Notes: generated by a model not told the origin, from the sequence alone. Positions 43,621-54,597 are shown, counted from the stretch's first letter. The stretch is DNA of 64,000 nt from Mycobacterium sp. HUMS_12744610 (GCF_041206865.1 NZ_JBGEDP010000001.1:5766001-5830000); one strand, 5' to 3'. Numbers and translations are program-made.

Positions 43621-43931
43621 TGCGACCCATCCACATCGCCCGGCTTGACAAAGCTCGACCCGTCCTGATTCTCACCCGCGAGGTCGTGCGTCCGCATCTC
43701 ACCAACGTCACCGTCGCCCCAATCACGACAACCGTCCGAGGGTTGGCCACCGAAGTCCCAGTAGGCACGGTGAACGGGCTGAATCAACCGTCTGTCGTCA
43801 GTTGCGACAACGTCCAAACGATCCCGGTGTCTGAACTTGGTCGTCAAATCGGGTATTTTCTCGCGTCGCAGGAGCCAGCCCTGGCAGACGCCATCGGTAA
43901 CGCGTTCGACCTCGATTGGGTTGTGTCATAA
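43620..43931 (+). CDS. mazF: MazF-type endoribonuclease toxin (MazF3-like)
   Basis: A 103-residue PemK/MazF toxin (MRPIHIARLDKARPVLILTREVVRP; NVTVAPITTTVRGLATEVPVG; PSVVSCDNVQTIPVSELGRQIGYFLASQE). The key Arg and the Ser/Thr of the RNA-cleaving site (PITTTVRG) are present. Nearly the same residues as I recall for Rv1102c (MazF3), which cuts RNA including rRNA at short U-rich sites. Translationally coupled to mazE. It is intact and forms the left part of an island inserted into the 13E12/HNH gene. Confidence 0.92.
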   Translation: MRPIHIARLDKARPVLILTREVVRPHLTNVTVAPITTTVRGLATEVPVGTVNGLNQPSVVSCDNVQTIPVSELGRQIGYFLASQEPALADAIGNAFDLDWVVS

Positions 43932-44100
43932 GCCAGCAAGGGCATCGCGCACCTCCGGCCTCGATCCAGGTGTTGGAGATGCCGGCAGGGCGGTGTGGCG
44001 ATCCGTCATAGGGCGCTCGATCTTGATCGGGCGCAGTGATTGCGCCCCCATAGGGCATGCCATCTGGACACCACGCCCTTGAAATCGGTGACCCACTGGA

Positions 44101-45072
44101 CTACCCCCTACTTTCGTAGACACTTGAATTATGCTGTCGCAGCCATTTCATCGGCAATTGTTTGAGTGAATTGTGCTCCATTTCACAGGGGGTTGCATTT
44201 CCGATATTGCTGTGCGGGCGCTTTCGATTGTAGTAGACCTCGATATATTCGAAGACCGCCTGTCTCACCGCGCGTAGAGTCGGCCAGGTGTGCAAATGGA
44301 TGGGTTTCTTCTTGATGGTCGCGTTGAACGATTCTGCCATGGCATTGTCATAACATTAACCGATGTGGCCGACCGATGGAATGATGCCGTTCGCCGACGC
44401 GAGAGTGTGGAAGTCGATACTCGTGAATTGACAGCCGCGATCGGAATGGATCACGACATCCCCGATTCCTGGCCGCTGTCGCTCAATCGCCATCCTCAAC
44501 GCGTCGGTGACCAACGTCGTGCGCATATGATTATCCACCGACCAACCGACGATCTTTTGTGAATAGCCGTCGATAATCGCGGCCAAATACGCCCAGCCAC
44601 CCCATGTCCGAATGTACGTAATGTCGGTGAACCACAATTGGTTCGGCCCGTCTGGCACGAACTCGCGCCCGACGAGGTCGACCAGACCATCGCTGTTGGC
44701 CTCGTCCTGGATCGTGGTGGCCCGGTACGGACGCGGATGCACGCAGGTCAGGCCAGCGGCGCGGGCGAGGCGGCGGACCCGCCTGGGTGAATGGCGCCGG
44801 CCCAGCTTGGCCAGCTCGGCGACGAGCCGATCGACACCCAGGCGGCCCCGGTAATCCTCGTGGATCTTTTTGATCATATCGGTCAATTCCGCGTCTTCTT
44901 TTTCTCGATCCGACCGGTCGCGTTTCAGCCACGCATAGAAACCGCTGCGGGACACATCGAGCACCTCACACATCAAGGAAGCGGGAATCCTAGCTTTGCG
45001 TGGTTTGCGTCGTTCTTCCTCATCCAAGTCGCGGATGAAAGAGAACTTCACATGCTGTCCTTCGCAAACCAC
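44101..45072 (-). pseudogene. IS3 transposase OrfB, interrupted by an in-frame stop
   Basis: The rve/DDE integrase frame has Asp in LWFTDITYI and Asp in VVIHSDRGCQF, preceded by an HTH_21 part (YAWLKRDRSDREKEDAELTDMI). A TAA lies after PSVGHIG (44356-44358). The frame resumes without shift as CYDNAMAESFNATIKKKPIH, containing the third catalytic residue Glu. The truncated product therefore lacks that Glu. The C-terminal part ends YNRKRPHSNIGNATPCEME...SRG at 44101. One base or codon change explains the defect. Confidence 0.87.
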
Positions 45073-45338
45073 GCCGCCGCTTTTTTTAGGATTTCCCGTT
45101 CCATCTTCAAACGACGGTTTTCCTCTTCCAATTCCTTCAGTCGTGCACGCTCGTCGATCTCGAGTGGCTTTTCCTTGAACTCGCCGCGTTTCTTCGCCGC
45201 CTTCACCCAGTTCCCCAATGTTCCGTCACCGATTCCGAGATCCCGGGCAACTTCGGCTATCGGCTTGCCCGACTTGATCACCAACTCTACGGCCTCGGCC
45301 TTAAACTCAGGGGTGAACTTCCGCCGCGTCGAACCCAT
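45048..45338 (-). CDS. IS3 OrfA (helix-turn-helix transposase subunit)
   Basis: A 96-residue protein with an HTH (RRKFTPEFKAEAVELVIKSGKPIAEVARDLGIGDGTLGNWV) and a leucine-zipper-like coiled coil (LKELEEENRRLKMEREILKKA). A run of seven A residues on the coding strand (plus-strand T7 at 45081-45087) is the classic slippery site for the -1 shift that fuses it to OrfB. AAGGAG lies 10 bp before ATG 45338. OrfA itself is intact. Confidence 0.88.
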   Translation of the reverse strand: MGSTRRKFTPEFKAEAVELVIKSGKPIAEVARDLGIGDGTLGNWVKAAKKRGEFKEKPLEIDERARLKELEEENRRLKMEREILKKAAAWFAKDSM

Positions 45339-45535
45339 AACAGTTTTCTCCTTGTAGACAGTCATTCCACTTCGATGACTGTCTACGGAAGCGGTCGTCC
45401 TCCAATCAGGTTGCCTTGCATTTCGATCATCGCGGACAAGAGGCTGCGTGTCCGTCGGGTTCACGGCCGGTGCCCCTGCGGTTTGGGCCGAGCACATGCC
45501 CGAGCTTGAGAGCGATTACGGTATGATTTTTATAC

Positions 45536-45799
45536 ATGCCTGAGTTCGAGTTTGATCCTGCCAAAAGCGCGGCAAACCTGAGCAAGCATGGCATTGACTT
45601 CGATGCGGCGCAGTCCATCTGGCGGGATCCGCACCGCATCGAGGTGCCGGCACGCACGACGGATGAGCCCAGGTGGATGGTGATAGGCCAAATTGATGGC
45701 CGATGCTGGTCAGCCGTCGTGACCTACCGAGACGACTACGTCCGAATCATTTCCGTGCGCCGTTCACGGGAAGGAGAGGTAGCGATTTATGAAAGCTAG
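45536..45799 (+). CDS. brnT: BrnT-family ribonuclease toxin
   Basis: An 87-residue protein of the BrnT fold (FEFDPAKSAANLSKHGIDFDAAQSIWRDPHRIEVPA; RWMVIGQIDGRCWSAVVTYRDDYVRIISVRRS). The pattern DPAKxxxNLxKHGIxF and the IISVRRS terminus are family hallmarks. BrnT is an RNase toxin neutralised by BrnA. ATG is immediately after a short inverted repeat (GTAT-N7-ATAC, 45521-45535) with TATGAT as a possible -10, suggesting near-leaderless, autoregulated expression. It overlaps brnA by 11 bp. Confidence 0.9.
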   Translation: MPEFEFDPAKSAANLSKHGIDFDAAQSIWRDPHRIEVPARTTDEPRWMVIGQIDGRCWSAVVTYRDDYVRIISVRRSREGEVAIYES

Positions 45800-46025
45800 C
45801 GAGTTCGACGAGCGCTTCGACGATGGCCAGGACATGGCGACCGCCCTCGATGTCGCACGGGCACGGCGACCCGGAGAGGAGCACCGGCGTGTGAACGTCG
45901 ACTTTCCGGTCTGGATGATCGCCGAACTCGACCGCGAAGCCACTCGGCTCGGAGTCACCCGTCAATCACTGATCAAGGTCTGGATCGCCGAAAAGCTTGA
46001 CCACGGTGGTCACACCGCGGCCTGA
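45789..46025 (+). CDS. brnA: BrnA/CopG-like antitoxin
   Basis: A 78-residue protein with an acidic N-terminus (FDERFDDGQDMATALDVARARRP) and a C-terminal ribbon-helix-helix (RRVNVDFPVWMIAELDREATRLGVTRQSLIKVWIAEKLD). This order is typical of BrnA antitoxins. It neutralises BrnT and represses the operon. Its start lies within the last codons of brnT. The rest of the island up to 46217 shows no gene. Confidence 0.87.
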   Translation: MKASEFDERFDDGQDMATALDVARARRPGEEHRRVNVDFPVWMIAELDREATRLGVTRQSLIKVWIAEKLDHGGHTAA

Positions 46026-46217
46026 CCGTTGCTGGATAGCGCGGGTCCGATGCTCAGGGATCTGCTGAAGTCTTGCGCTTGTAACCGCAGATTGGTCTCA
46101 CTCAGGCGAGTCACCTCCGGTATCGCAAACAACACCTCACATCATCACCGCGGTTTCTACCAGTCCATTTGTCGGTGTCCACGACGCGGAAGCGACCAAG
46201 CAATCTCACCCTGGTCA

Positions 46218-46808
46218 GGTCAGTGGGCCGCCGTCTTCCCAGTGCCAGAGGTGGTTGGCGTGCAGCCGCGGGTGGGCCCACAGCCCGGGACCGCGCAGCC
46301 GGGGCGGCAGTGTTCCAGGGCGCGGCGCGGCCGCGCGCTGATGGTGCGGGTCGTTCGGCCCGCGCCGATGACCTCCCCGGCACGTTCGAACCACACCTCA
46401 CACGTGGCATCACCCCTCAGGTATTGGCTTACGGCCTCGGTCAGCGCTGGGCCCAGGTGCAGCCCGGCCACCCGCTTTTCCACGTCGACGTGGACGACCA
46501 CGGTGGTGTGCTGCCCGTGCGGGCGCCGGGCCGCCTCGACATCCCAGCCGGTCTCCACCAGACACAGAAACGCCTCCAGGGTGCCCGGCATCGGCGGGCG
46601 GCCCTCGGGCGTGTTTTTCCGGTGTCGCGGTCGCGTTTCCACTCGGTGATCAGCGCCTCCCGATGGGCGGCCAGTGCGGCGTCGAGCTTCGCCGCCTCGG
46701 GATACTCGAGCTTGATCCGCCAGCAGCTGAACCGCTCGTCGGAGATTTTGGTGACCGAAGGCTGCGAACGCGGGTCGGGGTCGGGTCGCGGTTCGAGCGT
46801 GACCGCGG
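46218..46808 (-). pseudogene. Central fragment of a 13E12-type DUF222/HNH endonuclease gene
   Basis: Two minus-strand frames carry consecutive parts of a DUF222-HNH protein: [39 protein letters not shown], then [49 protein letters not shown] and [16 protein letters not shown] third frame gives [16 protein letters not shown], the HNH core, ending at 46218. The gene is frameshifted, truncated at the N-terminus by the PE remnant (46809) and cut at the C-terminus by the island; its continuation is at 43301. Confidence 0.82.
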
Positions 46809-47300
46809 TTGAATCCCAACGGCGGGCTCTGGGAACGCCTTGCGCCGCTGAGCTTCCCGAGCCTGGGGCTGACGTTCTACGGGTCGACGCCGGCGAACTC
46901 CTTCCCGACCACCATCTACACCTTCGAGTACGACGGCGCCGCCGACTTCCCACCCCGAATCTGCCGCTGCTGGAACCACTCCGGGCGATACCGGTGGTGG
47001 GCAACCCGCCGGCGGACCTGCTGCAGCCGGACCTCGAGGTGCTCGTCAACCTGGGCTACGGCGACCCCGCCTACGGCTACTCGACCTCGCCGGCCAACGT
47101 GCCCACGCCCTTCGGGCTGCTGCCGCCGGTGCACCCGCAGACCGTGCTGGCCGACCTGGCAGTCGGGACCCGGCAGGGCGTCGGCGCCTTCGCCGTCGGC
47201 TATGCGATCGCCGCCGACATCGGACTGGCGGCCTTCCTGGGCGGACTGGAAGTCCGGGTGCTGTTGTCCGCGGCCAGTCGATCGCCGGTTACTTCACCGG
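46809..47300 (+). pseudogene. Deleted PE-PPE-domain gene remnant
   Basis: Begins [25 protein letters not shown] and [12 protein letters not shown], matching the middle of the PE-PPE domain. It jumps, with a frame change, to [39 protein letters not shown], so about 60 residues are missing between. A second join [13 protein letters not shown] to [15 protein letters not shown] drops most of the C-terminal region. The PE domain and catalytic serine are absent. It is the scar of a third PE-PPE gene related to those at 39419-43006. Confidence 0.85.
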
Positions 47301-47323
47301 CCTCGCGTCCTGACGCGGGGCGC

Positions 47324-48292
47324 CTACGGCTCGAGCACCAGCTTGCCCAGCACCCCGCCGTCGGCCAGGCACTGCAGCGCCGCCTGCGCCTCCGACAACG
47401 GATACCGTTGCGGGGGAGGCGGTTTCAGGCCCAGGTAGACCAGCTGCCCCAGCCCCCAGGAGAACAACGCCGCCGAGCCGGGCACCTTGTTGAGGTACTC
47501 GCCCCACGCCACCCCCACCACGCTGACGTTGCGCAGCAGCAGCCGGTTCACCTTGACGGTCGGGATGCTGCCCGCGGCGAACCCGATGACCAGCAGCTTG
47601 CCGTCGATGGCCAGCACGCGCACCGCGTCGTCGAACGCCGGACCGCCGATGGGATCCACGACGATGTCCACGCCGCGGCCGCCGGTGTACTTGCGCACCT
47701 CGTCAGCCCAGTCGCCGGACAGCGGCAGCACCAGGTCGGCGCCCAGCGAGGAGACGTAGTCGGTGGCCGCCGTGCGGTGCAACACGGCCAGCACCTTCTT
47801 CGCGCCCATCGCCCGGGCCACCTGGATCGCCGCGGTCCCCACCCCACCGGCCGCGCCGAGCACCAGCACCGTGTCACCCGGACGCATCGCCGCCCGGCGG
47901 GCCAGGGCGAAATACATGGTGTTGTAGTTCACCAACAGCGACACCGCCTCGGCGTCGTCGAGCTCGGCGGGGCTGCGCATGACGTTGGGCACCGGCACGG
48001 CGACCTGTTCGGCGTAGGCACCTAGGATGCCGAACGCCGAAACCCGTTCGCCCACTTTGAAGCCCGAGCCCGCCGGCGCCGAGTGCACCACCCCGGCGGC
48101 CTCCATGCCGGGTACGAACGGCGGCGGCAGCTTCAGCTGGTACTCGCCCTTGCTCAGCAGCAGGTCCGGAAAGCACACCCCGGCGGCCCGCACGTCGACG
48201 ATGACGTGGCCGGGATCCTCGGCGAGGTCGTCGATGTCGGTGTAGGCGATACCGGCCGGGCCCGACAGGCGCTGGACGACGCAGGCTTTCAT
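47324..48292 (-). CDS. NADPH:quinone oxidoreductase-type MDR protein
   Basis: A 322-residue zinc-free medium-chain oxidoreductase. It has [14 protein letters not shown], the [20 protein letters not shown] nucleotide site, [16 protein letters not shown], and [10 protein letters not shown] near the active site. It would reduce quinones or enones with NADPH. ATG at 48292 ([11 protein letters not shown]). Length equals Rv0149 of H37Rv as I remember. It is 10 bp after the SDR gene, so an operon with it is likely. Confidence 0.9.
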   Translation of the reverse strand: MKACVVQRLSGPAGIAYTDIDDLAEDPGHVIVDVRAAGVCFPDLLLSKGEYQLKLPPPFVPGMEAAGVVHSAPAGSGFKVGERVSAFGILGAYAEQVAVPVPNVMRSPAELDDAEAVSLLVNYNTMYFALARRAAMRPGDTVLVLGAAGGVGTAAIQVARAMGAKKVLAVLHRTAATDYVSSLGADLVLPLSGDWADEVRKYTGGRGVDIVVDPIGGPAFDDAVRVLAIDGKLLVIGFAAGSIPTVKVNRLLLRNVSVVGVAWGEYLNKVPGSAALFSWGLGQLVYLGLKPPPPQRYPLSEAQAALQCLADGGVLGKLVLEP

Positions 48293-48302
48293 CGCCTTGG
48301 AC

Positions 48303-49163
48303 CTACAGCTTGAATTCCGCCTTTTTGGCCGCCGACAGGTCGGTGATCTCACCCCAGTGCGCGGCGATGTCCTGCACCGACGGCGGCTTGTCGAAGTTGG
48401 CGCCCTCGTTGCCGAACAGCGCCACCCGCTGCACCTTGCCGCCACCGACGATGAAAACCGATGCGGTGTCGGCGCATTCCTCGGTGCACAGGTAGGCCAC
48501 CACCGGCGCCACGTACTCCGGGGTGAGCTTCTCCAGCACCTCCTTGGGCATGATGTCCTCGGTCATGCGGGTGGCCGCGATCGGGGCGACGGCGTTGGTG
48601 CGGATGTTGTACTTGGCCCCTTCCTGGGCCAGCGTGTTGATCATGCCGACCAGGCCGAGCTTGGCCGCGCCGTAGTTGGTCTGACCGAAATTGCCGAACA
48701 GCCCACTGGTGGAGGTGGCGACGACCACGCGCCCATAGCTCTGCTCACGGAAGTGCGGCCACGCGGCGCGCAGCACGTTGTACCCGCCGTAGAGGTGCAC
48801 CTTCAGCACGGCGTCCCAGTTCTCGAACGTCATCTTGTGGAACGTGCCGTCGCGCAGGATCCCGGCGTTGCTCACCACCCCGTGCACGGCACCGAACTCG
48901 TCGATCGCGGTCTTGATGATATTGGCCGCGCCCGCGGGGTCGGCGACGCTGTCGTAGTTGGCCGCCGCCCGGCCCCCCGCCTCGCGGATCTCGTTGACGA
49001 CCTGGTCGGCCATGCTGTGGCCGGCACCCGTGCCGTCGCGCGCACCGCCGAGGTCGTTCACGACGACGCTGGCCCCCTCCTTGGCGAGGGTGAGCGCGTA
49101 CTCGCGCCCGAGGCCTCCGCCCGCTCCGGTGACGACGATGACGCGATCCTGCACTCCTGGCAT
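48303..49163 (-). CDS. SDR resembling the dehydrogenase part of peroxisomal multifunctional enzyme (Rv0148-like)
   Basis: A 286-residue SDR. It has VTGAGGGLGREYALTLAKEGASVVVNDLGG, VVSNAGILRDGTFHKM, catalytic Ser-Tyr-Lys region VVATSTSGLFGNFGQTNYGAAKLGL, and the ALTEDIMPKE-like tail. VVVNDLGG is characteristic of the HSD17B4/MFE-2 (R)-3-hydroxyacyl-CoA dehydrogenase type, so it likely oxidises 3-hydroxyacyl-CoA. ATG at 49163. It is 42 bp downstream of the aldehyde dehydrogenase gene. Confidence 0.9.
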   Translation of the reverse strand: MPGVQDRVIVVTGAGGGLGREYALTLAKEGASVVVNDLGGARDGTGAGHSMADQVVNEIREAGGRAAANYDSVADPAGAANIIKTAIDEFGAVHGVVSNAGILRDGTFHKMTFENWDAVLKVHLYGGYNVLRAAWPHFREQSYGRVVVATSTSGLFGNFGQTNYGAAKLGLVGMINTLAQEGAKYNIRTNAVAPIAATRMTEDIMPKEVLEKLTPEYVAPVVAYLCTEECADTASVFIVGGGKVQRVALFGNEGANFDKPPSVQDIAAHWGEITDLSAAKKAEFKL

Positions 49164-49205
49164 CAGGTTCCTTTCGAGGGGTTGGTACGGACTAGAACGT
49201 CGGTC

Positions 49206-50636
49206 TCAGAACAGCTTTCGGGCCAGTTTGAAGGCCCAGTTGCTGTAGGGCGGGTAGATGAAGCTCGACATGTCGGGCCGGGTCGGCTTGGTCAGCACCG
49301 ACTTGCGGTGGCTGAACTCCTCGAACCCGAATTTGCCGTGGTAGGCGCCCATCCCCGACGTGCCGACCCCGCCGAACGGCAGCTTGGCCGTAGACACCTG
49401 GAAGGCCAGGTGGTTGACGAGCATGCCACCCGCCGGCACCTCCTTGATCACCCGCTCCCGGGTCGCCCGCGACTTGGTGAACAGGTAGGCGGCCAGCGGT
49501 TTGGGCCGCGCGTTGACGAAACGTATTGCGTCGTCCAGGTTCTGAACGGTGACGACCGGCAGGATCGGCCCGAAGATCTCGTTGCACATCAGCGGCCCGT
49601 CCAGATCGGGGTCGACCACCACCGTCGGCTGGATGCGCAGGGTCGACTCGTCGCAGTCGCCGCCGACGGTGACCCTGCCGTCCTTGCCGGACAGGTAGCC
49701 CTTGAGCCGGTCGAACTGGCGCCGGTTGACGATGCGCATCCCCGCCCGGTCCTGGGACCGGAACTTCGTGATGGCCGCGCCGATCTTGTCGACCAGCTCG
49801 TCACGGATCTTGACGTCGGCCAGCACATAGTCGGGCGCCACGCAGGTCTGCCCGGCGTTGAGCAGCTTCATCCAGGCGATCCGCTTGGCCGCGACGTCGA
49901 TGTCGGCGTCGGCGGCCACGATCACCGGGCTCTTGCCGCCGAGCTCCAGGGTGACCGGGGTCAGGTGGGGTGCAGCCCCCTCGTAGACCTTGCGGCCGAT
50001 CTCGGTACCGCCGGTGAACATCACCCGGTCCAGGCCCTGGGCGATCAGCTCCTGACTCACCGAGCCGTCGCCCTCCACGACCGCGACCGCATCGCGGTCC
50101 AGGTAGCGCGGCACCAGCTCGGCCATCAGATGCGAGGACGCGGGCGCCAGCTCGGACGGCTTGAGGATGACGGTGTTGCCCGCCGCGATCGCCCCGACCG
50201 CGGGGCCCAGCGTCAGGTAGAACGGGTAGTTCCAGGCCCCGATGATCAGCACGGTCCCGAACGGCTCGTATTCGATCCAGCCGCGGCCCGGCAGCTGCGG
50301 CACCTCGAGCAGCACGTATTTGCGGCGCGTCCACTTCCGCAGGTTCTTGGCCGCGAACTTGGCCTCGCCCGCGGTCGTCGCGATATCGGCGATGTAGGCC
50401 TCGAACTTGTTGCGGTCCAGATCCTCGGCGAGCGCGGCGGCCAGCGCGGCCTCGTTCTCCTCCATCAGCTTCTGCAGCTGCACCAGCTGACGCTGGCGCC
50501 ACTCGATGTCGCGGGTGCGCCCGGTGGCGAAGGTCTTGCGCAGCCGGTCCACCGTCGCGGCGACGCCGACCGGCGCGGAGCCCGGGTCTCCGTTCGTGGA
50601 TGCGGGTGACTTCGGCGCAACCGATTCGGTGGTCAT
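49206..50636 (-). CDS. NAD(P)-dependent aldehyde dehydrogenase (fatty aldehyde type)
   Basis: A 476-residue class 3-like aldehyde dehydrogenase. It has catalytic Glu in VTLELGGKSPV, Cys in NAGQTCVAPDY, NAD site GAWNYPFYLTLGP and MFTGGTEIGRKV, and a hydrophobic C-terminus (YPPYSNWAFKLARKLF) that may contact membranes. It oxidises a fatty or aromatic aldehyde to the acid. ATG at 50636. Order and type match Rv0147. Confidence 0.92.
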   Translation of the reverse strand: MTTESVAPKSPASTNGDPGSAPVGVAATVDRLRKTFATGRTRDIEWRQRQLVQLQKLMEENEAALAAALAEDLDRNKFEAYIADIATTAGEAKFAAKNLRKWTRRKYVLLEVPQLPGRGWIEYEPFGTVLIIGAWNYPFYLTLGPAVGAIAAGNTVILKPSELAPASSHLMAELVPRYLDRDAVAVVEGDGSVSQELIAQGLDRVMFTGGTEIGRKVYEGAAPHLTPVTLELGGKSPVIVAADADIDVAAKRIAWMKLLNAGQTCVAPDYVLADVKIRDELVDKIGAAITKFRSQDRAGMRIVNRRQFDRLKGYLSGKDGRVTVGGDCDESTLRIQPTVVVDPDLDGPLMCNEIFGPILPVVTVQNLDDAIRFVNARPKPLAAYLFTKSRATRERVIKEVPAGGMLVNHLAFQVSTAKLPFGGVGTSGMGAYHGKFGFEEFSHRKSVLTKPTRPDMSSFIYPPYSNWAFKLARKLF

Positions 50637-50753
50637 CGTTGTCCTTCCTGAGCGAAGGCGCCGCCAGGGTGGGCGGGCCGCTCAATCGGTGATAACCGCG
50701 ATCCTAACCATCCGGTTGGGAGAGCAGTAGGAAGGATCCGAAGCGCCGGCCGG

Positions 50754-52695
<1,942 letters not shown>

Positions 52696-52760
52696 TCGAT
52701 GATACTCGAATAAGTTAGGCAAGCTATACGCTTGTGTGCGATGTCACTGCCGGGCAGGCG

Positions 52761-53396
52761 TCAGCCCGCCGGACGCCGGAGCGCGCCTTCCAGCAGCCGC
52801 CGCAGCGTCTCGATGACGGCCTGCATCTCCTGGTGGCTGCGCAGATAACCGGCATAGAACCCCGTGCCGCACAGCAGCAGCAACAAGGCCTCGACCAATG
52901 CCGGGGCCCCGATCTCGACGCCGATCTCGCCGCGGTCCATCGCATCCCCGACCGCCCGAATCAGAAATTCCCGGGTCATTCGAACGGCGTCATTTTCCGC
53001 GGCATTCAGTTCGGGATGGCGTTGCGCTTCGAGCACATTGGTGACGAGAAATGCCGACGCGGCGGGATTGTCCATATCCGCCTGCCGGGCCACGGTGAGA
53101 AATGCGCCCAGCCGCCCGAGCAGCGTGCCCTCCCGGCGCGCCCGTTCGATGCCGGCGCCGACGACGTCGTGGTTGGTTTGCCGGACGACCTCCCGGTAGA
53201 GGTCTTGCTTGCTGGAAAAGTAGTGGTTGATGGCCGGTCTGGTCAGGTCGGCGCGTACGGCGATCTCCTGGAAGGTCGCTCCGTCGAACCCGCGTTCGCT
53301 GAACACCTGGCGGGCGGCACGCACGATGCGCCTGCGCGTCTGGTCCGCCCGGGCCGCCGGGGGGCGGCCCGGGCGACGACCCACCGCCGGCGACAT
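52761..53396 (-). CDS. TetR-family transcriptional regulator (Rv0144-like)
   Basis: A 211-residue regulator. It has an arginine-rich N-terminal arm (GRRPGRPPAARADQTRRRIV) and HTH at about residues 22-68 (VRAARQVFSERGFDGATFQEIAVRADLTRPAINHYFSSKQDLY). ATG overlaps the pirin stop (ATGA), so the two proteins are made from one message, with the regulator second. It precedes the methyltransferase pair. Its ligand is unknown. Confidence 0.9.
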   Translation of the reverse strand: MSPAVGRRPGRPPAARADQTRRRIVRAARQVFSERGFDGATFQEIAVRADLTRPAINHYFSSKQDLYREVVRQTNHDVVGAGIERARREGTLLGRLGAFLTVARQADMDNPAASAFLVTNVLEAQRHPELNAAENDAVRMTREFLIRAVGDAMDRGEIGVEIGAPALVEALLLLLCGTGFYAGYLRSHQEMQAVIETLRRLLEGALRRPAG

Positions 53397-54373
53397 CAGT
53401 AAAGTGTGCCACCCCGGTGATGCGGCATTAAAGCATTCGGCGGAATGGTACCGAACTTTCCGGCTTCGTAGTCGCGCAGCGCCTCGATCAATTCCGCGCG
53501 CGAGTTCATCACAAATGGCCCGTAATGGAATACCGGCTCGCGGATGGGCCGTCCGCCCAGGAGCAACACGTCAATTCCCGCCGGGCGCCGGTTCGTCGGG
53601 GCGCCGACGGTGATGCGGTCGCCGGGACCCAGCACGGCCAGCTGGCCCTGGTGGATCGGATGTTCGAGCGGTCCGGCATACCCGCTGCCGGACAAGACGT
53701 ACAGCAGCGCGTTGAAGTCGCGCCGCCACGGGATGTTGAGCCGGGCGCCGTTCTCGATCGTCGCGTGGGCCAACGTGATCGGCGTGTGGGTGACGCCGGG
53801 GCCACGGTGGCCGTCGATCTCACCGGCGATGACGCGGACCAGCGCGCCCCCGTCGCCAGAGGCCAGCAACGCCACGTCGCCGCCCTCGATCGCCTGGTAC
53901 CGCGGCGGCGCGAATTTGTCCTTCCTCGGCAGGTTCACCCAGAGTTGGATGCCGTGGAAGAGGCCGCCACGCTCGACCAGTTCGGCGGGCGGGGTCTCGA
54001 TGTGCAGGATGCCCGCACCGGCGGTCATCCACTGCGTGGCCCCGTCGGTGATCAGGCCGCCACCGCCGTACGAATCCTGATGGGCCATCTTTCCGTCGAG
54101 CATGTAGGTGACGGTTTCGAAGCCGCGGTGCGGGTGCCAGTCGGTGCCGCGCGGTTCGCCCGGCCGGTAGTCCACCTCGCCCATCTGGTCCATATGCACG
54201 AACGGGTCGAGGGCGGCGGCGCCGACTCCGGCGAACGCCCGGACGACGGGGAACCCCTCCCCCTCGTAGCCGCGCCGGCCGGTGTGGACCGACCGGATGG
54301 GGCGTTCGGTGTCGGCGGGTCCGGCCGGGCCGAGCCGGGGCAGTGCGAGTGGGTCTGCGGTGACGGGCGGCAT
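53396..54373 (-). CDS. Pirin-family cupin protein
   Basis: A 325-residue bicupin. The N-terminal pirin domain carries metal ligands WHPHRGFETVTYMLDGKMAHQDSYGG and H-E in GILHIETPP. The C-terminal cupin (WRRDFNALLYVLSGSGYAG) follows. Pirins are iron-binding, some with quercetinase activity or a regulatory role. H37Rv has no pirin between Rv0143c and Rv0144 as I recall, so it may be an insertion or a loss there. First gene of the pirin-TetR operon, diverging from the CLC gene across 224 bp. Confidence 0.92.
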   Translation of the reverse strand: MPPVTADPLALPRLGPAGPADTERPIRSVHTGRRGYEGEGFPVVRAFAGVGAAALDPFVHMDQMGEVDYRPGEPRGTDWHPHRGFETVTYMLDGKMAHQDSYGGGGLITDGATQWMTAGAGILHIETPPAELVERGGLFHGIQLWVNLPRKDKFAPPRYQAIEGGDVALLASGDGGALVRVIAGEIDGHRGPGVTHTPITLAHATIENGARLNIPWRRDFNALLYVLSGSGYAGPLEHPIHQGQLAVLGPGDRITVGAPTNRRPAGIDVLLLGGRPIREPVFHYGPFVMNSRAELIEALRDYEAGKFGTIPPNALMPHHRGGTLY

Positions 54374-54597
54374 GTGTTCCTCCAGTTCTAGAGCTACCCG
54401 TATAACCGGACTGCGGTCCGATTATTCCGCGAAAGTCGGCCGGGCCGACGCCCGGTTCGCCGTGTGACCTGCACCGCATCGCTGTGCGCAGCGAAACTTT
54501 TATAGTGCAATAGTTGCTGGGGCGAAGGATCCTCGTGAGGCGCCCGTCCTGAGACGCTCGAATGGTGAAGGGCCGACGGCGGAGAGGGTGACGGCAA

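Larger units (their letters stand above)
44097..45404 (-). mobile_element. IS3-family insertion sequence, about 1.3 kb
   Basis: The element carries orfA and orfB on the minus strand in the usual overlapping -1 arrangement. Imperfect terminal inverted repeats of about 26 bp are visible: the left end reads TGGACTACCCCC then CGTAGACA, and the right end (complement) reads TGGAGGACGACC then CGTAGACA. The boundaries 44097 and 45404 are taken from these. I see no matching target duplication. Local base composition is less GC-rich than the backbone, as expected for imported DNA. The transposase is broken, so the copy is probably immobile by itself. Confidence 0.8.

Noticed and set aside
44094..45407. 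Target-site duplication of the IS3 element
   Set aside because: The three bases flanking the inferred ends (CAC and ATC) do not match, so no duplication is claimed.
46169..48025. A 618-codon plus-strand open frame across the HNH and PE remnants
   Set aside because: It strings together an antisense HNH part, PE-PPE fragments and antisense of the quinone oxidoreductase; only the PE part is meaningful and is annotated as a remnant.
48297..50609. A 770-codon plus-strand open frame
   Set aside because: It lies opposite the SDR and aldehyde dehydrogenase genes, which have complete catalytic motifs; its translation shows only low-complexity composition.
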